Source: Pseudotabrizicola sp. (GTDB taxonomy: Bacteria > Pseudomonadota > Alphaproteobacteria > Rhodobacterales > Rhodobacteraceae). From it: a stretch of 64,000 nucleotides of DNA. A program made the position numbers and the translations under genes. Location of the stretch: positions 388,796 to 452,795 of the forward strand of contig NZ_JAUSNR010000019.1 in NCBI RefSeq assembly GCF_030656345.1. The letters are read 5' to 3'. This document shows positions 20,338 through 30,230 of this stretch, piece after piece. The first letter of the stretch is position 1, and every line of letters begins with the position of its first letter. Below the pieces are notes generated by a model. It had not been told where the DNA came from. It ran no database searches and saw only the letters and a list, made by a program, of their open reading frames with translations.

Positions 20338-20386
20338 GCTTTGTGGTCTGTCTTGACCCCGTCTCCGGCTTGGGGCCTAACAGGGT

Positions 20387-21121
20387 ATGGCCAGCTCACC
20401 CCGAAAATCCCGCAAGGGCACTGATACCGTTCCGCTGCTGGCCCCCGCCCGCGCGCTGCGGCGGCGCGTGCTGCGCTGGGCGGTGAGGGGGGTTCTGGGC
20501 GTGGCGGGGGTCTTTGCGCTGCTGGTGGTGCTTTTTTCCTTCCTCAACCCGCCGGTCAATATCTACCAGCTGCAGGAATCGGCCCGGCTTGGTGGCGTGC
20601 AGCGCGAATGGGTGGCGTTTGACGATATCGCGCCGGTGATGGGCCGGTCGGCGGTGGCGGCAGAAGATGCGAATTTCTGCCTGCACTGGGGGTTCGACAT
20701 GAACGCCATCCGCGCGGCGGTGGCGCAGGGGGGCAACCGGGGGGCATCGACGATCAGTCAGCAGGTGGTGAAGAATGTGTTCCTGTGGCACGGCCGGTCC
20801 TGGCTGCGCAAGGCGATGGAGGGCGTGCTGACCCCGGCGGTGGAGCTGGTCTGGTCAAAGCAGCGGATTCTGGAAGTCTATCTGAACATTGCCGAATTTG
20901 ATGAGGGCGTGTTCGGCGTGCAGGCGGCGGCGCAGCATTATTTCGGCACCGATGCCCGCGCCCTGACCGCTTTGCAGGCGGCGCGGCTGGCGGCGATTCT
21001 GCCCGATCCGAAAGCGCGATCGGCGTCGAACCCGTCAAACTTTGTGCGCAACCGGACGCGGTCGATCATCTCGGGGGCCGAGACCATTGCGGCTGACGGG
21101 CGCGATGGCTGCTTCAGGTAA
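20387..21121 (+). CDS. mtgA: monofunctional biosynthetic peptidoglycan transglycosylase
   Basis: EDANFCLHWGFDMNAIRAAV, GASTISQQVVKNVFLWHGRSWLRKAMEG. Confidence 0.9.
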   Translation: MASSPRKSRKGTDTVPLLAPARALRRRVLRWAVRGVLGVAGVFALLVVLFSFLNPPVNIYQLQESARLGGVQREWVAFDDIAPVMGRSAVAAEDANFCLHWGFDMNAIRAAVAQGGNRGASTISQQVVKNVFLWHGRSWLRKAMEGVLTPAVELVWSKQRILEVYLNIAEFDEGVFGVQAAAQHYFGTDARALTALQAARLAAILPDPKARSASNPSNFVRNRTRSIISGAETIAADGRDGCFR

Positions 21122-21233
21122 GACGTTGGTCTGACGCCGGGGGTTTTATGGCCCATTGACGAAGGCAGCCGTTCCACGGTTGAAGGGGCCGCAGAGGGTC
21201 CGGTCGGGCCAGGGTGCCAAAGGGGAAAATCGC

Positions 21234-21923
21234 ATGACATTTGACCGCAACATCAAGATCGCGCCGTCGATTCTGGCCGCCGATTTCGCGAATTTCGGCG
21301 CGGAGTGTGAGGCGATTGAGGCGCAGGGCTGCGACTGGGTGCATGTGGATGTGATGGACGGGCATTTCGTGCCCAACATCACCTTCGGGCCTGCCACCTG
21401 TGCGGCCATCCGCCCGCATATCAAGGGGGTGATGGATGTTCACCTGATGATCGCGCCGGTCGATTCGTATATTGACGCCTTTGCGCAGGCCGGGGCCGAT
21501 GTGATTACGGCGCATCTGGAGGCCGGGCCGCATATTCACCGCACGCTTCAGGCCATTCGCGGGGCGGGGGCCAAGGCGGGGCTGGCGATCAACCCGGGGA
21601 CGGGGGTGGAAGATGTGGCGTATCTGCTGGATATGGTCGATCTGATCTGTGTGATGACGGTGAACCCCGGTTTTGGCGGGCAGAAGTTCATTCACAGCCA
21701 GATTGAAAAGGTGCGGGCGCTGCGGGCCATGATCGGCGACCGGCCGGTGCATATCGAGATTGACGGCGGGGTGACGGTGGAAACTGCGCCCTTGGTGGCG
21801 GCGGCGGGGGCCGATGTGCTGGTGGCGGGGTCGGCGGTGTTCAAGGGCGGGTCGGTCGGCAATCCGGGGCCCTATGGCGACAACATCCGCGCCATCCGCG
21901 CGGCGGCAGAGGCGGCACGATGA
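21234..21923 (+). CDS. rpe: ribulose-phosphate 3-epimerase
   Basis: IAPSILAADFANFGAE, VHVDVMDGHFVPNITFG, MTVNPGFGGQKFI. Confidence 0.95.
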   Translation: MTFDRNIKIAPSILAADFANFGAECEAIEAQGCDWVHVDVMDGHFVPNITFGPATCAAIRPHIKGVMDVHLMIAPVDSYIDAFAQAGADVITAHLEAGPHIHRTLQAIRGAGAKAGLAINPGTGVEDVAYLLDMVDLICVMTVNPGFGGQKFIHSQIEKVRALRAMIGDRPVHIEIDGGVTVETAPLVAAAGADVLVAGSAVFKGGSVGNPGPYGDNIRAIRAAAEAAR

Positions 21924-22594
21924 GCGTCGCGCATCTGGTGTTTGATCTGGACGGCACGCTGGTAGATTCCGCGCCCGACATCCACGCCGCTGTGGCGCGG
22001 ATGCTGGCGGGGGAGGGGCGGGAGGCGCTGGATCTGGCGGTGGTAACCTCCTTTATCGGGCTTGGCCTGCCCAATCTGGTGCAGCGGGTGATCGGGCACT
22101 GTGGGATGGACCCAAGCGACCATGCGCGTCTGGTTGGTGTCACACTGGGCCATTACAATGCGGGCACCAATGCTTTGACCCGGGTGTATCCGGGGGTGAT
22201 CGAGGCGCTGACCCGGTTGCAGCAGGCGGGCCATGCGATGGCGGTGTGCACCAACAAGCCCGAGGCCCCGGCGCGGGCCGTGCTGCGCGATCTGGGGTTG
22301 GAGGGGTTTTTCGGCGTGGTGATCGGTGGCGACTCTCTGGCGGTGACCAAGCCCGACCCGGCCCCGCTGCACGCCTGCATCGCGGCGCTTGGGGGTGGGC
22401 CTGCGATCTATGTCGGTGACAGTGAGGTGGATGCGGCGACGGCTGTGGCGGCAGGGGTGCCGTTTGCGCTGTTCACCGAAGGGTATCGCAAGACGCCGGT
22501 GCCCGGGCTGCCGCACCGGGCGGCGTTTTCCGATTTTTCCCGCCTGTCCGATGTTCTGGCCGGGATGCAGGCCGGAACCTCTGAACCGGCATAG
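21920..22594 (+). CDS. gph: phosphoglycolate phosphatase
   Basis: LVFDLDGTLVDSAPDIHAAVARML; overlaps rpe end. Confidence 0.9.
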   Translation: MSVAHLVFDLDGTLVDSAPDIHAAVARMLAGEGREALDLAVVTSFIGLGLPNLVQRVIGHCGMDPSDHARLVGVTLGHYNAGTNALTRVYPGVIEALTRLQQAGHAMAVCTNKPEAPARAVLRDLGLEGFFGVVIGGDSLAVTKPDPAPLHACIAALGGGPAIYVGDSEVDAATAVAAGVPFALFTEGYRKTPVPGLPHRAAFSDFSRLSDVLAGMQAGTSEPA

Positions 22595-22684
22595 ACTGAC
22601 CGGCCTGCGCGGCAGGGGGCGGTTGCGCATTGAACCCCGGCAGGTTGGCCTGTATCAGTTGCACAAAATTTACACGGGTGCTGC

Positions 22685-23350
22685 ATGATCCGCCTTTACC
22701 ATTTTCCGCTCTCTCCCTTTTGCCGCAAAGTGCGTCTGACGCTGGCGGAAAAGAAGCTGGAGGTGGAGCTGGTGGAAGAGCGGTATTGGGAACCCAGCCC
22801 CGATTTTCTGCGCCGCAACCCGGCGGGCAAAGTGCCGATCCTGAAGATGGAGCAGAAGACGCTGAGCGAGAGCCAGGCGATCTGCGAATATCTGGATGAG
22901 ACCTTTCCGACACCCGCGCTGATGCCGCGCGACCCGGAAGTGCGCTATGAGGTGCGGCGGATCTGTGCGTGGTTTGACGACAAGTTCCATGCCGAGGTGA
23001 CATCCAAACTGCTGTACGAGCGGGTGAACAAGAAGGTGATGAAGCTGGGCTATCCGGATTCGAAGAATGTGAAATTCGGGGCCGGGCGGATCAAGTTTCA
23101 TCTGGATTATATGGCGTGGATTCTGGACCAGCGCCGCTGGCTGGCGGGCGATATCATGACGCTGGCCGATTTCACCGCCGCCGCGCATCTGTCCTGCCTC
23201 GACTACATCAGCGATGTGGACTGGAACCGGTCGGCCACGGTGAAGGACTGGTATGCCAAGATCAAATCGCGGCCCAGTTTCCGCACTTTGCTCGCCGATC
23301 AGGTGCCGGGATTCCCGCCGCCGGCGCATTACGCCGATCTGGATTTCTGA
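22685..23350 (+). CDS. glutathione S-transferase family protein
   Basis: MIRLYHFPLSPFCRKVRLTLAEKKLEVELVEE; thioredoxin-like N-domain. Confidence 0.88.
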   Translation: MIRLYHFPLSPFCRKVRLTLAEKKLEVELVEERYWEPSPDFLRRNPAGKVPILKMEQKTLSESQAICEYLDETFPTPALMPRDPEVRYEVRRICAWFDDKFHAEVTSKLLYERVNKKVMKLGYPDSKNVKFGAGRIKFHLDYMAWILDQRRWLAGDIMTLADFTAAAHLSCLDYISDVDWNRSATVKDWYAKIKSRPSFRTLLADQVPGFPPPAHYADLDF

Positions 23351-23443
23351 GGGCACGATATTTCTGCGAAAGATCAACGGATGGATCTGACGCCGCAGCT
23401 TGTGCGGTGCCGGAGTCAGATGAGTATTTGAGAAAGGTGCAGA

Positions 23444-25357
23444 TCAGGCGCGTTTTGCCAGGGATGCAATGTTGAGGGTTTGCAGCACCTTGGCCTCGAT
23501 CTGTGCCGCATCCATCCCGGCGGTGCGGTACATCGCCTCGGGTGAGGCGTGGTCGATGAAGGTGTCGGGCAGGACCATGGAGCGGTATTTCAGGCCGGTG
23601 TCGAAGATGGCTTCTTCGGCCAGCAACTGCGCGACATGGCTGCCGAAGCCGCCGATGGCACCTTCTTCGATGGTGATCAGCGCCTCGTGGTTGCGGGCGA
23701 GATTGAGGATCATGTCGCGGTCGAGCGGTTTGGCAAAGCGGGCATCGACGACGGTGGGGGTGAGACCCTTTTGCGCGAGGCTCTCGGCGGCTTTCAGGGT
23801 TTCCTGTAGCCGGGTGCCGAAAGAGAGGAGGGCAACGCGGTTGCCCGAGGTGATCAGCCTTGCTTTGCCGATCTCTAAAGGCATGCCACGGGTGGGGAGG
23901 TCCACGCCGACGCCATCGCCGCGCGGGAAGCGGAAGGCGATGGGTCCGTCGTTGTGCGCCACGGCGGTGGCGACCATATGGGTCAGTTCCGCCTCGTCGG
24001 CTGCTGCCATCACCACCATGCCGGGCAGGTTGGCGAGGAAGGCCACGTCGAAACTGCCTGCGTGGGTGGCGCCGTCGGCCCCGACCAGACCGGCACGGTC
24101 GATGGCGAAGCGGACGGGCAGGCGCTGGATGGCCACGTCATGCACCACCTGATCATAGCCGCGTTGCAGGAAGGTGGAGTAGATCGCGCAGAACGGCTTC
24201 ATTCCGCCTGCGGCGAGGCCCGCGCTGAAGGTGACGGCGTGTTGTTCGGCGATGCCGACATCAAAGCAGCGGCGCGGGAAGCGGTCAGCGAACAGGTTGA
24301 GGCCGGTGCCGTCGGGCATCGCGGCGGTGACGGCGACGATTTTCTCGTCACGCTCGGCTTCGGCAATCAGGGATTGGGCGAAGACCTTGGTATAGCTGGG
24401 CGCGTTGGAGGCGGCCTTGGCCTGCACGCCGGTCAGCACATCGAATTTGCCGGTGGCGTGGCCCCGGTCGCGCGCGGCCTCTGCCGGAGCGTAGCCTTTG
24501 CCCTTTTTGGTCAGCACATGCAGCAGGATCGGGCCGGTGGCACGGGCCTTTGCGGTGCGCAGGATCGGCAGCAGCTGGTCGAGGTCATGCCCGTCAATCG
24601 GGCCGATGTAGGAGAACCCCAGTTCTTCGAACAGGGTGCCGCCCATCGCCATGCCCTTGAGCATTTCCTTGGCCCGGCGCGCGCCTTCCTGAAACGGCGG
24701 CGGCAGCAGGCCCAGGGCCCCCTTAGCGGCGGCCTTGAGGTCCTGCAGCGGGGCTTCGGCATAGAGGCGGCTGAGGTAGCTGGACAGCGCACCGACCGGG
24801 GGGGCGATCGACATTTCATTGTCGTTCAGCACCACGAACAGCCGCTTTTTCAGGTGGCCCGCGTTGTTCATCGCCTCAAACGCCATGCCCGCACTCATGG
24901 AGCCATCGCCGATCACCGCCACCGCATCGCCCGGATCACCGCCCAGATCGGCGGCCATGGCAAAGCCGAGGGCGGCGGAGATCGAGGTGCTGGAATGGGC
25001 GGCACCGAACGGGTCATAGGGGGACTCTGAGCGTCTGGTGTAGCCTGACAGCCCGCCTTCGGCCCGCAGGGTGCGGATGCGGTCGCGCCGCCCGGTCAGG
25101 ATCTTGTGCGGATAGCACTGGTGGCCGACATCCCAGATGATCTTGTCGCGCGGGGTGTCGAACACGGCGTGCAACGCCACGGTCAGTTCAACCACGCCCA
25201 AGCCAGCGCCCAGATGGCCGCCGGTCACCGAGACCGCCGAAATGGTCTCGGCGCGCAGCTCATCGGCCAGTTGCCGCAGCTCACGGTCCGTCAGCGCCTT
25301 CATGTCTGAGGGCAGGGTCACACGGTCAAGCAGCGGGGTTTTGGGTCGGTCGGTCAT
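23444..25357 (-). CDS. dxs: 1-deoxy-D-xylulose-5-phosphate synthase
   Basis: [46 protein letters not shown]; 637 aa. Confidence 0.97.
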   Translation of the reverse strand: MTDRPKTPLLDRVTLPSDMKALTDRELRQLADELRAETISAVSVTGGHLGAGLGVVELTVALHAVFDTPRDKIIWDVGHQCYPHKILTGRRDRIRTLRAEGGLSGYTRRSESPYDPFGAAHSSTSISAALGFAMAADLGGDPGDAVAVIGDGSMSAGMAFEAMNNAGHLKKRLFVVLNDNEMSIAPPVGALSSYLSRLYAEAPLQDLKAAAKGALGLLPPPFQEGARRAKEMLKGMAMGGTLFEELGFSYIGPIDGHDLDQLLPILRTAKARATGPILLHVLTKKGKGYAPAEAARDRGHATGKFDVLTGVQAKAASNAPSYTKVFAQSLIAEAERDEKIVAVTAAMPDGTGLNLFADRFPRRCFDVGIAEQHAVTFSAGLAAGGMKPFCAIYSTFLQRGYDQVVHDVAIQRLPVRFAIDRAGLVGADGATHAGSFDVAFLANLPGMVVMAAADEAELTHMVATAVAHNDGPIAFRFPRGDGVGVDLPTRGMPLEIGKARLITSGNRVALLSFGTRLQETLKAAESLAQKGLTPTVVDARFAKPLDRDMILNLARNHEALITIEEGAIGGFGSHVAQLLAEEAIFDTGLKYRSMVLPDTFIDHASPEAMYRTAGMDAAQIEAKVLQTLNIASLAKRA

Positions 25358-25366
25358 CTTTGGCTT

Positions 25367-26236
25367 TCAGCTGTCGCGCGCGATCACGAAACGCGCGGCG
25401 TCTATCAGGGTTCCGGCGCTGTCACCATAGGGGGCAAGGTGGGCCGTCGCCTCTGCGACCAGATCACGCGCCCTTGCGCGCGCGCCGTCCAGCCCCAGAA
25501 GCGAGACGAAGGTGGCTTTGCCGGCGGTTGCATCCTTGTGCAGGCGTTTGCCGGTCTGCGCCTCATCCCCCGTTTCATCGAGGATGTCGTCGGCGATCTG
25601 GAAGGCGAGGCCGAGGGCGGTGGCATAGGCGCGCAGCGGCGTAGGGTCGGCCCCGGCGATCACGGCCCCCGCTTCGGCGGACCAGCGGATCAGCGCGCCG
25701 GTTTTGCCCGCCTGCAGCCGGGTGATCTGCGGCAGGGTCAGTGGGGCGGGGCTGGTTTCGGCGGCGATGTCCAGCGCCTGACCCAGCACCATGCCTTCGG
25801 CCCCCGAGGCCACTGCCAGACCCTGCACCAGCGCGATGCGGGTGTCGCCATTGCCCAGCGCCGGGTCGCACAGCAGCTCAAACGCCAGCGTTTGCAGGGC
25901 GTCACCGGCCAGCACCGCCGTAGCGTCGTCCCATTTCACATGCACGGTGGGCTGGCCGCGGCGCAGGTCGTCATTGTCCATGCACGGCAGGTCGTCATGC
26001 ACGAGGCTATAGGCGTGCAGGCATTCCACAGCCGCCGCCGCGCTGATGGCACGCTCGGGCGGCAGGCCGAACAGGGCGGCGGTTTCCAGCACCAGAAAGC
26101 CGCGCAGGCGTTTGCCGCCGCTGACCGCATAGCGCATCGCGTGGATCACGGGTTCATCGGCCTTGTCGCTCAGGGCGTGGTCCAGCCGGGACTGGATCAG
26201 CCCACCGGCGCGGGCGAGTGCTGCGGGAAAGCTCAC
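25367..26236 (-). CDS. ispA: farnesyl-diphosphate synthase / polyprenyl synthetase
   Basis: DDLPCMDNDDLRRGQPTVH and DDILDETGD aspartate-rich motifs; GTG start at 26236 overlaps xseB stop. Confidence 0.93.
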   Translation of the reverse strand: MSFPAALARAGGLIQSRLDHALSDKADEPVIHAMRYAVSGGKRLRGFLVLETAALFGLPPERAISAAAAVECLHAYSLVHDDLPCMDNDDLRRGQPTVHVKWDDATAVLAGDALQTLAFELLCDPALGNGDTRIALVQGLAVASGAEGMVLGQALDIAAETSPAPLTLPQITRLQAGKTGALIRWSAEAGAVIAGADPTPLRAYATALGLAFQIADDILDETGDEAQTGKRLHKDATAGKATFVSLLGLDGARARARDLVAEATAHLAPYGDSAGTLIDAARFVIARDS

Positions 26237-26484
26237 ATCCCCTCCACCGGGGTGGTGCCGATGGCGCGGCCTTCGGCGGCGCGGATCAGTTCCACCTTTT
26301 CCTCGGCGTCTTTCAGCCGGGCCTCGCAATGCGCCTTCAATGCCGCGCCGCGTTCGTAAAGCGCGATAGAGGCATCGAGTGCCACATCGCCGCGTTCGAG
26401 CTGGCCCACGACCTGTTCCAATGCGGCCATCGCCTCTTCAAAGCTCATGCCCGATACGGGCTTTTCGGCGGGTTTGTCGGTCAT
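26233..26484 (-). CDS. xseB: exodeoxyribonuclease VII small subunit
   Basis: SFEEAMAALEQVVGQLERGDVALDASIALYERGAALKAHCEARL. Confidence 0.94.
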   Translation of the reverse strand: MTDKPAEKPVSGMSFEEAMAALEQVVGQLERGDVALDASIALYERGAALKAHCEARLKDAEEKVELIRAAEGRAIGTTPVEGM

Positions 26485-27407
26485 GCGGCTTGCCTTCCCA
26501 GTTCTGTCACATGCGCGGCCACGCTGTCGGCCAATGCGTCCAGATCATAACCGCCCTCCAGCGCCGATACCACCCGGCCCGCGCAGCAGTCTTCCGCCAG
26601 ATCGCAGATGGCGCGGGTCAGGCGGGCGAAATCCTGCGTGGTCCAGTTCAGGCCCGCCAACGGGTCATCGCGATGGGCGTCGAACCCGGCGCTGATCAGG
26701 ATCAGTTCGGGTTTCCAGTCGCGCAGGGCATCGAGGACCGGCTGCCACGCGGCCCACATCTGCGCGCCGCCTGAGCCTGCGGCCAGAGGCAGGTTGGTGA
26801 TCTGGCCATGCGCGCCGCGTTCATCGGGGTGGCCTGTGCCGGGATACAGCGGCATCTGATGGGAGGAGACAAAGCGCACCCGCGCCTCATCCCACAGCAG
26901 ATCCTGCGTGCCGTTGCCATGGTGGACGTCGAAGTCGAGCACGGCCACGCGGGACAGGCCATGGTGGTCGAGCGCGCGCATGGCCCCGATGGCCACGGTG
27001 CCGAACAGGCAAAAGCCCATGGCGGTTTCGCGTTCCGCATGGTGGCCCGGCGGGCGGGTGGCGACAAAGGCGCGGCGGCCTGTGGTCAGCACATGGTCGA
27101 CTGCGTGACAGATCGCGCCGACGCCGCGCATTGCGGCGGTGTAAGAGCCGGGCGAGAGGATCGTATCGCCATCCAGCGGTGCCCAGCCGGTTGAAGGCAC
27201 CGCCCTGCGGATACGGTCGATGTGGCGCTGCGGATGGCAGCGCAGCACGTCCTCTACGTCGCCCATCGGGGCTGCCTGCCGGTCTATGGTCAGGCCATGC
27301 AACCCCCGCTCCACTGCCGCCAGCCGCGCCACCTGTTCCGGGTGGCCGGGCGGGGTCACATGCGACAGGCAATCGTCATGCGTCAGAACCAGAACCGGCT
27401 CAGTCAT
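26481..27407 (-). CDS. histone deacetylase-family protein
   Basis: RPPGHHAERETAMGFCLFGTVAIGAMRA, LDFDVHHGNGTQ; ATG at 27407. Confidence 0.9.
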   Translation of the reverse strand: MTEPVLVLTHDDCLSHVTPPGHPEQVARLAAVERGLHGLTIDRQAAPMGDVEDVLRCHPQRHIDRIRRAVPSTGWAPLDGDTILSPGSYTAAMRGVGAICHAVDHVLTTGRRAFVATRPPGHHAERETAMGFCLFGTVAIGAMRALDHHGLSRVAVLDFDVHHGNGTQDLLWDEARVRFVSSHQMPLYPGTGHPDERGAHGQITNLPLAAGSGGAQMWAAWQPVLDALRDWKPELILISAGFDAHRDDPLAGLNWTTQDFARLTRAICDLAEDCCAGRVVSALEGGYDLDALADSVAAHVTELGRQAA

Positions 27408-27666
27408 TGATATCGCGGTCCCACAGCCGGACCTGCCCCTTGCGCACCCCCAGCACCCGGCGCAGCACCAGCCAGGCCACCAGCGAGGCGACGGCAAACA
27501 CCAGCAGCAACACCGCCAGACTGCCGCCCAGCAGGCCAAGGCCCAACCCGGCCCCCACCACAACCGCCCCTATGGCAAAGCCCACGAAGATATAGCCCGG
27601 TGCCAGCACCTCCAGCACGCCAAGCGCAAAGCCTGCCACGATCCAGACCCACCAGACAGCCCACAT
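27400..27666 (-). CDS. NfeD-like integral membrane protein
   Basis: Short hydrophobic protein directly downstream of an SPFH gene, classic NfeD/stomatin arrangement. Confidence 0.75.
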   Translation of the reverse strand: MWAVWWVWIVAGFALGVLEVLAPGYIFVGFAIGAVVVGAGLGLGLLGGSLAVLLLVFAVASLVAWLVLRRVLGVRKGQVRLWDRDIND

Positions 27667-28547
27667 CAGACGCGCCCTTTCAGCATCTTGAACGCGTCGG
27701 CAAAGGCATCCAGCGCCTGTGCGGGTATCAGAATGGTCTGCTTGCCCGGGCCTTGCGCCACCTTGGCCAGTGCATCCACCTGCGCCAGTGCCAGCTGGTA
27801 CTGCGCCGCCTCCAGCCCCGATTCGCGGATCGCCACGGCGATGGCCGATGTGGCATAGGCCTCGGCATCCGCCGTCACCCGCTTGGCTTTGGCCTGCTGT
27901 TCGGCGGCGTACAGGTCGGCATCGGCGGCGAGTTCAACCGAGCGTTTGCGGCCCTCGGCCTCCATCACATGTGCGCGGCGGGCGCGTTCGGCGTTCAGCT
28001 GTTGCAGCATGGCGGCGCGGGTCGCCTCATCCAGATTGACGTCGAGAATCTCGGCCCGCGTCACCTCGACCCCCCAGTCATCGACCATGGCCGTCACCTG
28101 TTCGCGCACGCGTTCAATCAGCTGGGCGCGGTTCGATTGCACCTGATCCAGCTCGATCTTGCCGATTTCAGAGCGCACGATCCCGGCCACCGTGGTGGCA
28201 ATCGCACCATCGATATCGCGGATGCGGTAGACGGTCTTTTCCGGTTCGGTGATGCGGTAAAAGACCGACGTTTCCACCTTTACCAGCACGTTGTCGGCGG
28301 TGATGGCATCCTGACTGGCGGTCGGCAACTGGCGTTCCAGGATAGAGATTCTATGCGCCACCCGGTCCAGAAACGGCACCACGAAGTTGATCCCCGGTCC
28401 CAGCACCGACCGCAGACGCCCAAAACGTTCGACCACATGCTTTTCCGACTGCGGCACGATCCGCACGCCCAGAAAGATGCACAGGATGATGAAGACGGCG
28501 ATGGCCAGAAACACCGCATTGCCGCCCAGAAACTGGTTGAAATCCAT
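27666..28547 (-). CDS. SPFH/Band 7 (stomatin/QmcA-like) membrane protein
   Basis: VPQSEKHVVERFGRLRSVLGPGINFVVPFLDRV; ATG at 28547. Confidence 0.9.
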   Translation of the reverse strand: MDFNQFLGGNAVFLAIAVFIILCIFLGVRIVPQSEKHVVERFGRLRSVLGPGINFVVPFLDRVAHRISILERQLPTASQDAITADNVLVKVETSVFYRITEPEKTVYRIRDIDGAIATTVAGIVRSEIGKIELDQVQSNRAQLIERVREQVTAMVDDWGVEVTRAEILDVNLDEATRAAMLQQLNAERARRAHVMEAEGRKRSVELAADADLYAAEQQAKAKRVTADAEAYATSAIAVAIRESGLEAAQYQLALAQVDALAKVAQGPGKQTILIPAQALDAFADAFKMLKGRV

Positions 28548-28814
28548 TACAGAACGCCTTGTACAATTCATTTTCGCCACAAGGATGGCGGGTTCAAAGG
28601 CCAGAGGCAAGTGCAGGGATAATCTTGCGCCGCTACCCAAGATGACCGTTCATTCTTCGCACAATTAATGATCAGGCGGGGAATTATCCTGTCTTTTGCC
28701 TGCTACGACGGCATTTCTTCGAAAAATTCTGAAATCCGTAGCCAAGTTTGCCAGAAAATCCCCCGGCCGCGGGTGCATGATCAGTCTATCATTTCCATCG
28801 CGAAAGGTCGCCCC

Positions 28815-30116
28815 ATGAAAATCGTCATCCTCGGCTCTGGCGTCATCGGCGTGACCTCGGCCTGGTATCTGGCACAGGCCGGGCATGAGGTGACGGTGAT
28901 CGACCGTCAGCCCGCCGCCGCACTTGAAACCAGCTTTGCCAATGCGGGCGAGATCAGCCCCGGCTATTCCGCGCCATGGGCGGCACCCGGCGTGCCTGTG
29001 AAGGCGCTGAAATGGCTGTTCATGGAACACGCGCCGCTGATCGTGAACCCAAAGCCCGACATGGCGAAAATTCGCTGGATGCTGCAGATGCTGGGCAATT
29101 GCACCAGTGCGGCCTATGCGGTGAACAAGGGGCGCATGGTGCGGCTGGCCGAATATTCGCGCGATTGCCTGACCGACCTGCGCGCCACGACCGGCATTGC
29201 CTTTGATGAACGCCAGCAAGGCACGCTGCAACTGTTCCGCACGCAAAAGCAGGTCGATGCGGCCGGCAAGGATATTGACGTGCTGCGTCAGGGCGGCGTG
29301 CCGTTCGAGGTGCTGGATGTGGCCGGTTGCCTTGCGGTGGAACCGGGTCTGGCGGATGCGGCGGGCAAGATCATGGGCGGGCTGCGCCTGCCCAATGACG
29401 AAACCGGCGATTGCTTCAAATTCACGCAAGGGCTGGCGGCGCAGGCGGCGGCGGCGGGCGTTACCTTCCGCCACGGCGTCAGCATCATCGGACTGAACCG
29501 GACAGGCGACAAGATCACCAGTGTCACCACGTCGGAAGGTGAGGTCACTGCCGATGCCTTCGTGCTGGCGCTTGGGTCGTATTCGCCCAAGCTGGCGGCA
29601 GATCTGGGCATCAGCCTGCCGGTCTACCCGGTGAAGGGCTATTCGATCACCGTTCCGGTCACCGATGCCAGCCGCGCCCCGGTGTCGACCGTGATGGACG
29701 AAACCCACAAGATCGCCATCACCCGGCTGGGCGACCGGATTCGCGTCGGCGGTATGGCCGAGATTGCGGGTTACGATCTGTCGCTGTCCGACAGGCGCAA
29801 GCGCACCCTGCAACACTCGGTCGAAGACCTGTTCGGCGGCGCGGGGGATCAGAGCCGTGCCACGTTCTGGGCCGGCCTGCGCCCGATGACACCGGATGGC
29901 ACCCCGATCATCGGGCGCTCGCCGCTGGCCAACCTGTTCCTCAACACCGGGCACGGCACGCTGGGCTGGACCATGGCCGCCGGATCTGGCCGGTTGCTGG
30001 CCGATATCGTGTCAGACCGCGCGACAGAGATCGAAAGCCGCGACCTTGGGCTTGACCGCTACCGCAAGCCCGCCAAAGCCGCACAGCCCGCCCTGCAGCC
30101 CGCCCCCGTACGCTGA
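28815..30116 (+). CDS. dadA: D-amino acid dehydrogenase small subunit-like FAD oxidoreductase
   Basis: [52 protein letters not shown]. Confidence 0.9.
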   Translation: MKIVILGSGVIGVTSAWYLAQAGHEVTVIDRQPAAALETSFANAGEISPGYSAPWAAPGVPVKALKWLFMEHAPLIVNPKPDMAKIRWMLQMLGNCTSAAYAVNKGRMVRLAEYSRDCLTDLRATTGIAFDERQQGTLQLFRTQKQVDAAGKDIDVLRQGGVPFEVLDVAGCLAVEPGLADAAGKIMGGLRLPNDETGDCFKFTQGLAAQAAAAGVTFRHGVSIIGLNRTGDKITSVTTSEGEVTADAFVLALGSYSPKLAADLGISLPVYPVKGYSITVPVTDASRAPVSTVMDETHKIAITRLGDRIRVGGMAEIAGYDLSLSDRRKRTLQHSVEDLFGGAGDQSRATFWAGLRPMTPDGTPIIGRSPLANLFLNTGHGTLGWTMAAGSGRLLADIVSDRATEIESRDLGLDRYRKPAKAAQPALQPAPVR

Positions 30117-30126
30117 CCCTTCGCCA

Positions 30127-30156
30127 TTCATCTTGACAAAAATACTCCCGCCGGAG
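30127..30156. repeat. single-arm copy of interspersed TTCATCTTG-AAAATACTC element
   Basis: TTCATCTTGACAAAAATACTCCCGCCGGAG; matches the arms at 35755-35776 and 42340-42360. Confidence 0.65.
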
Positions 30157-30230
30157 GCGTCTTCCGATGCCCCCGGCGTTCCCGCTTTGCCCCTGTGCGC
30201 GGCGGCCACAACCGGCTATGATCGCGCATC

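Noticed and set aside
23414-23436. Possible fourth copy of the GAGTATTT element (gatgagtatttgagaaaggtgcag)
   Set aside because: Matches only the first ~8 bp of the arm; too weak to include.
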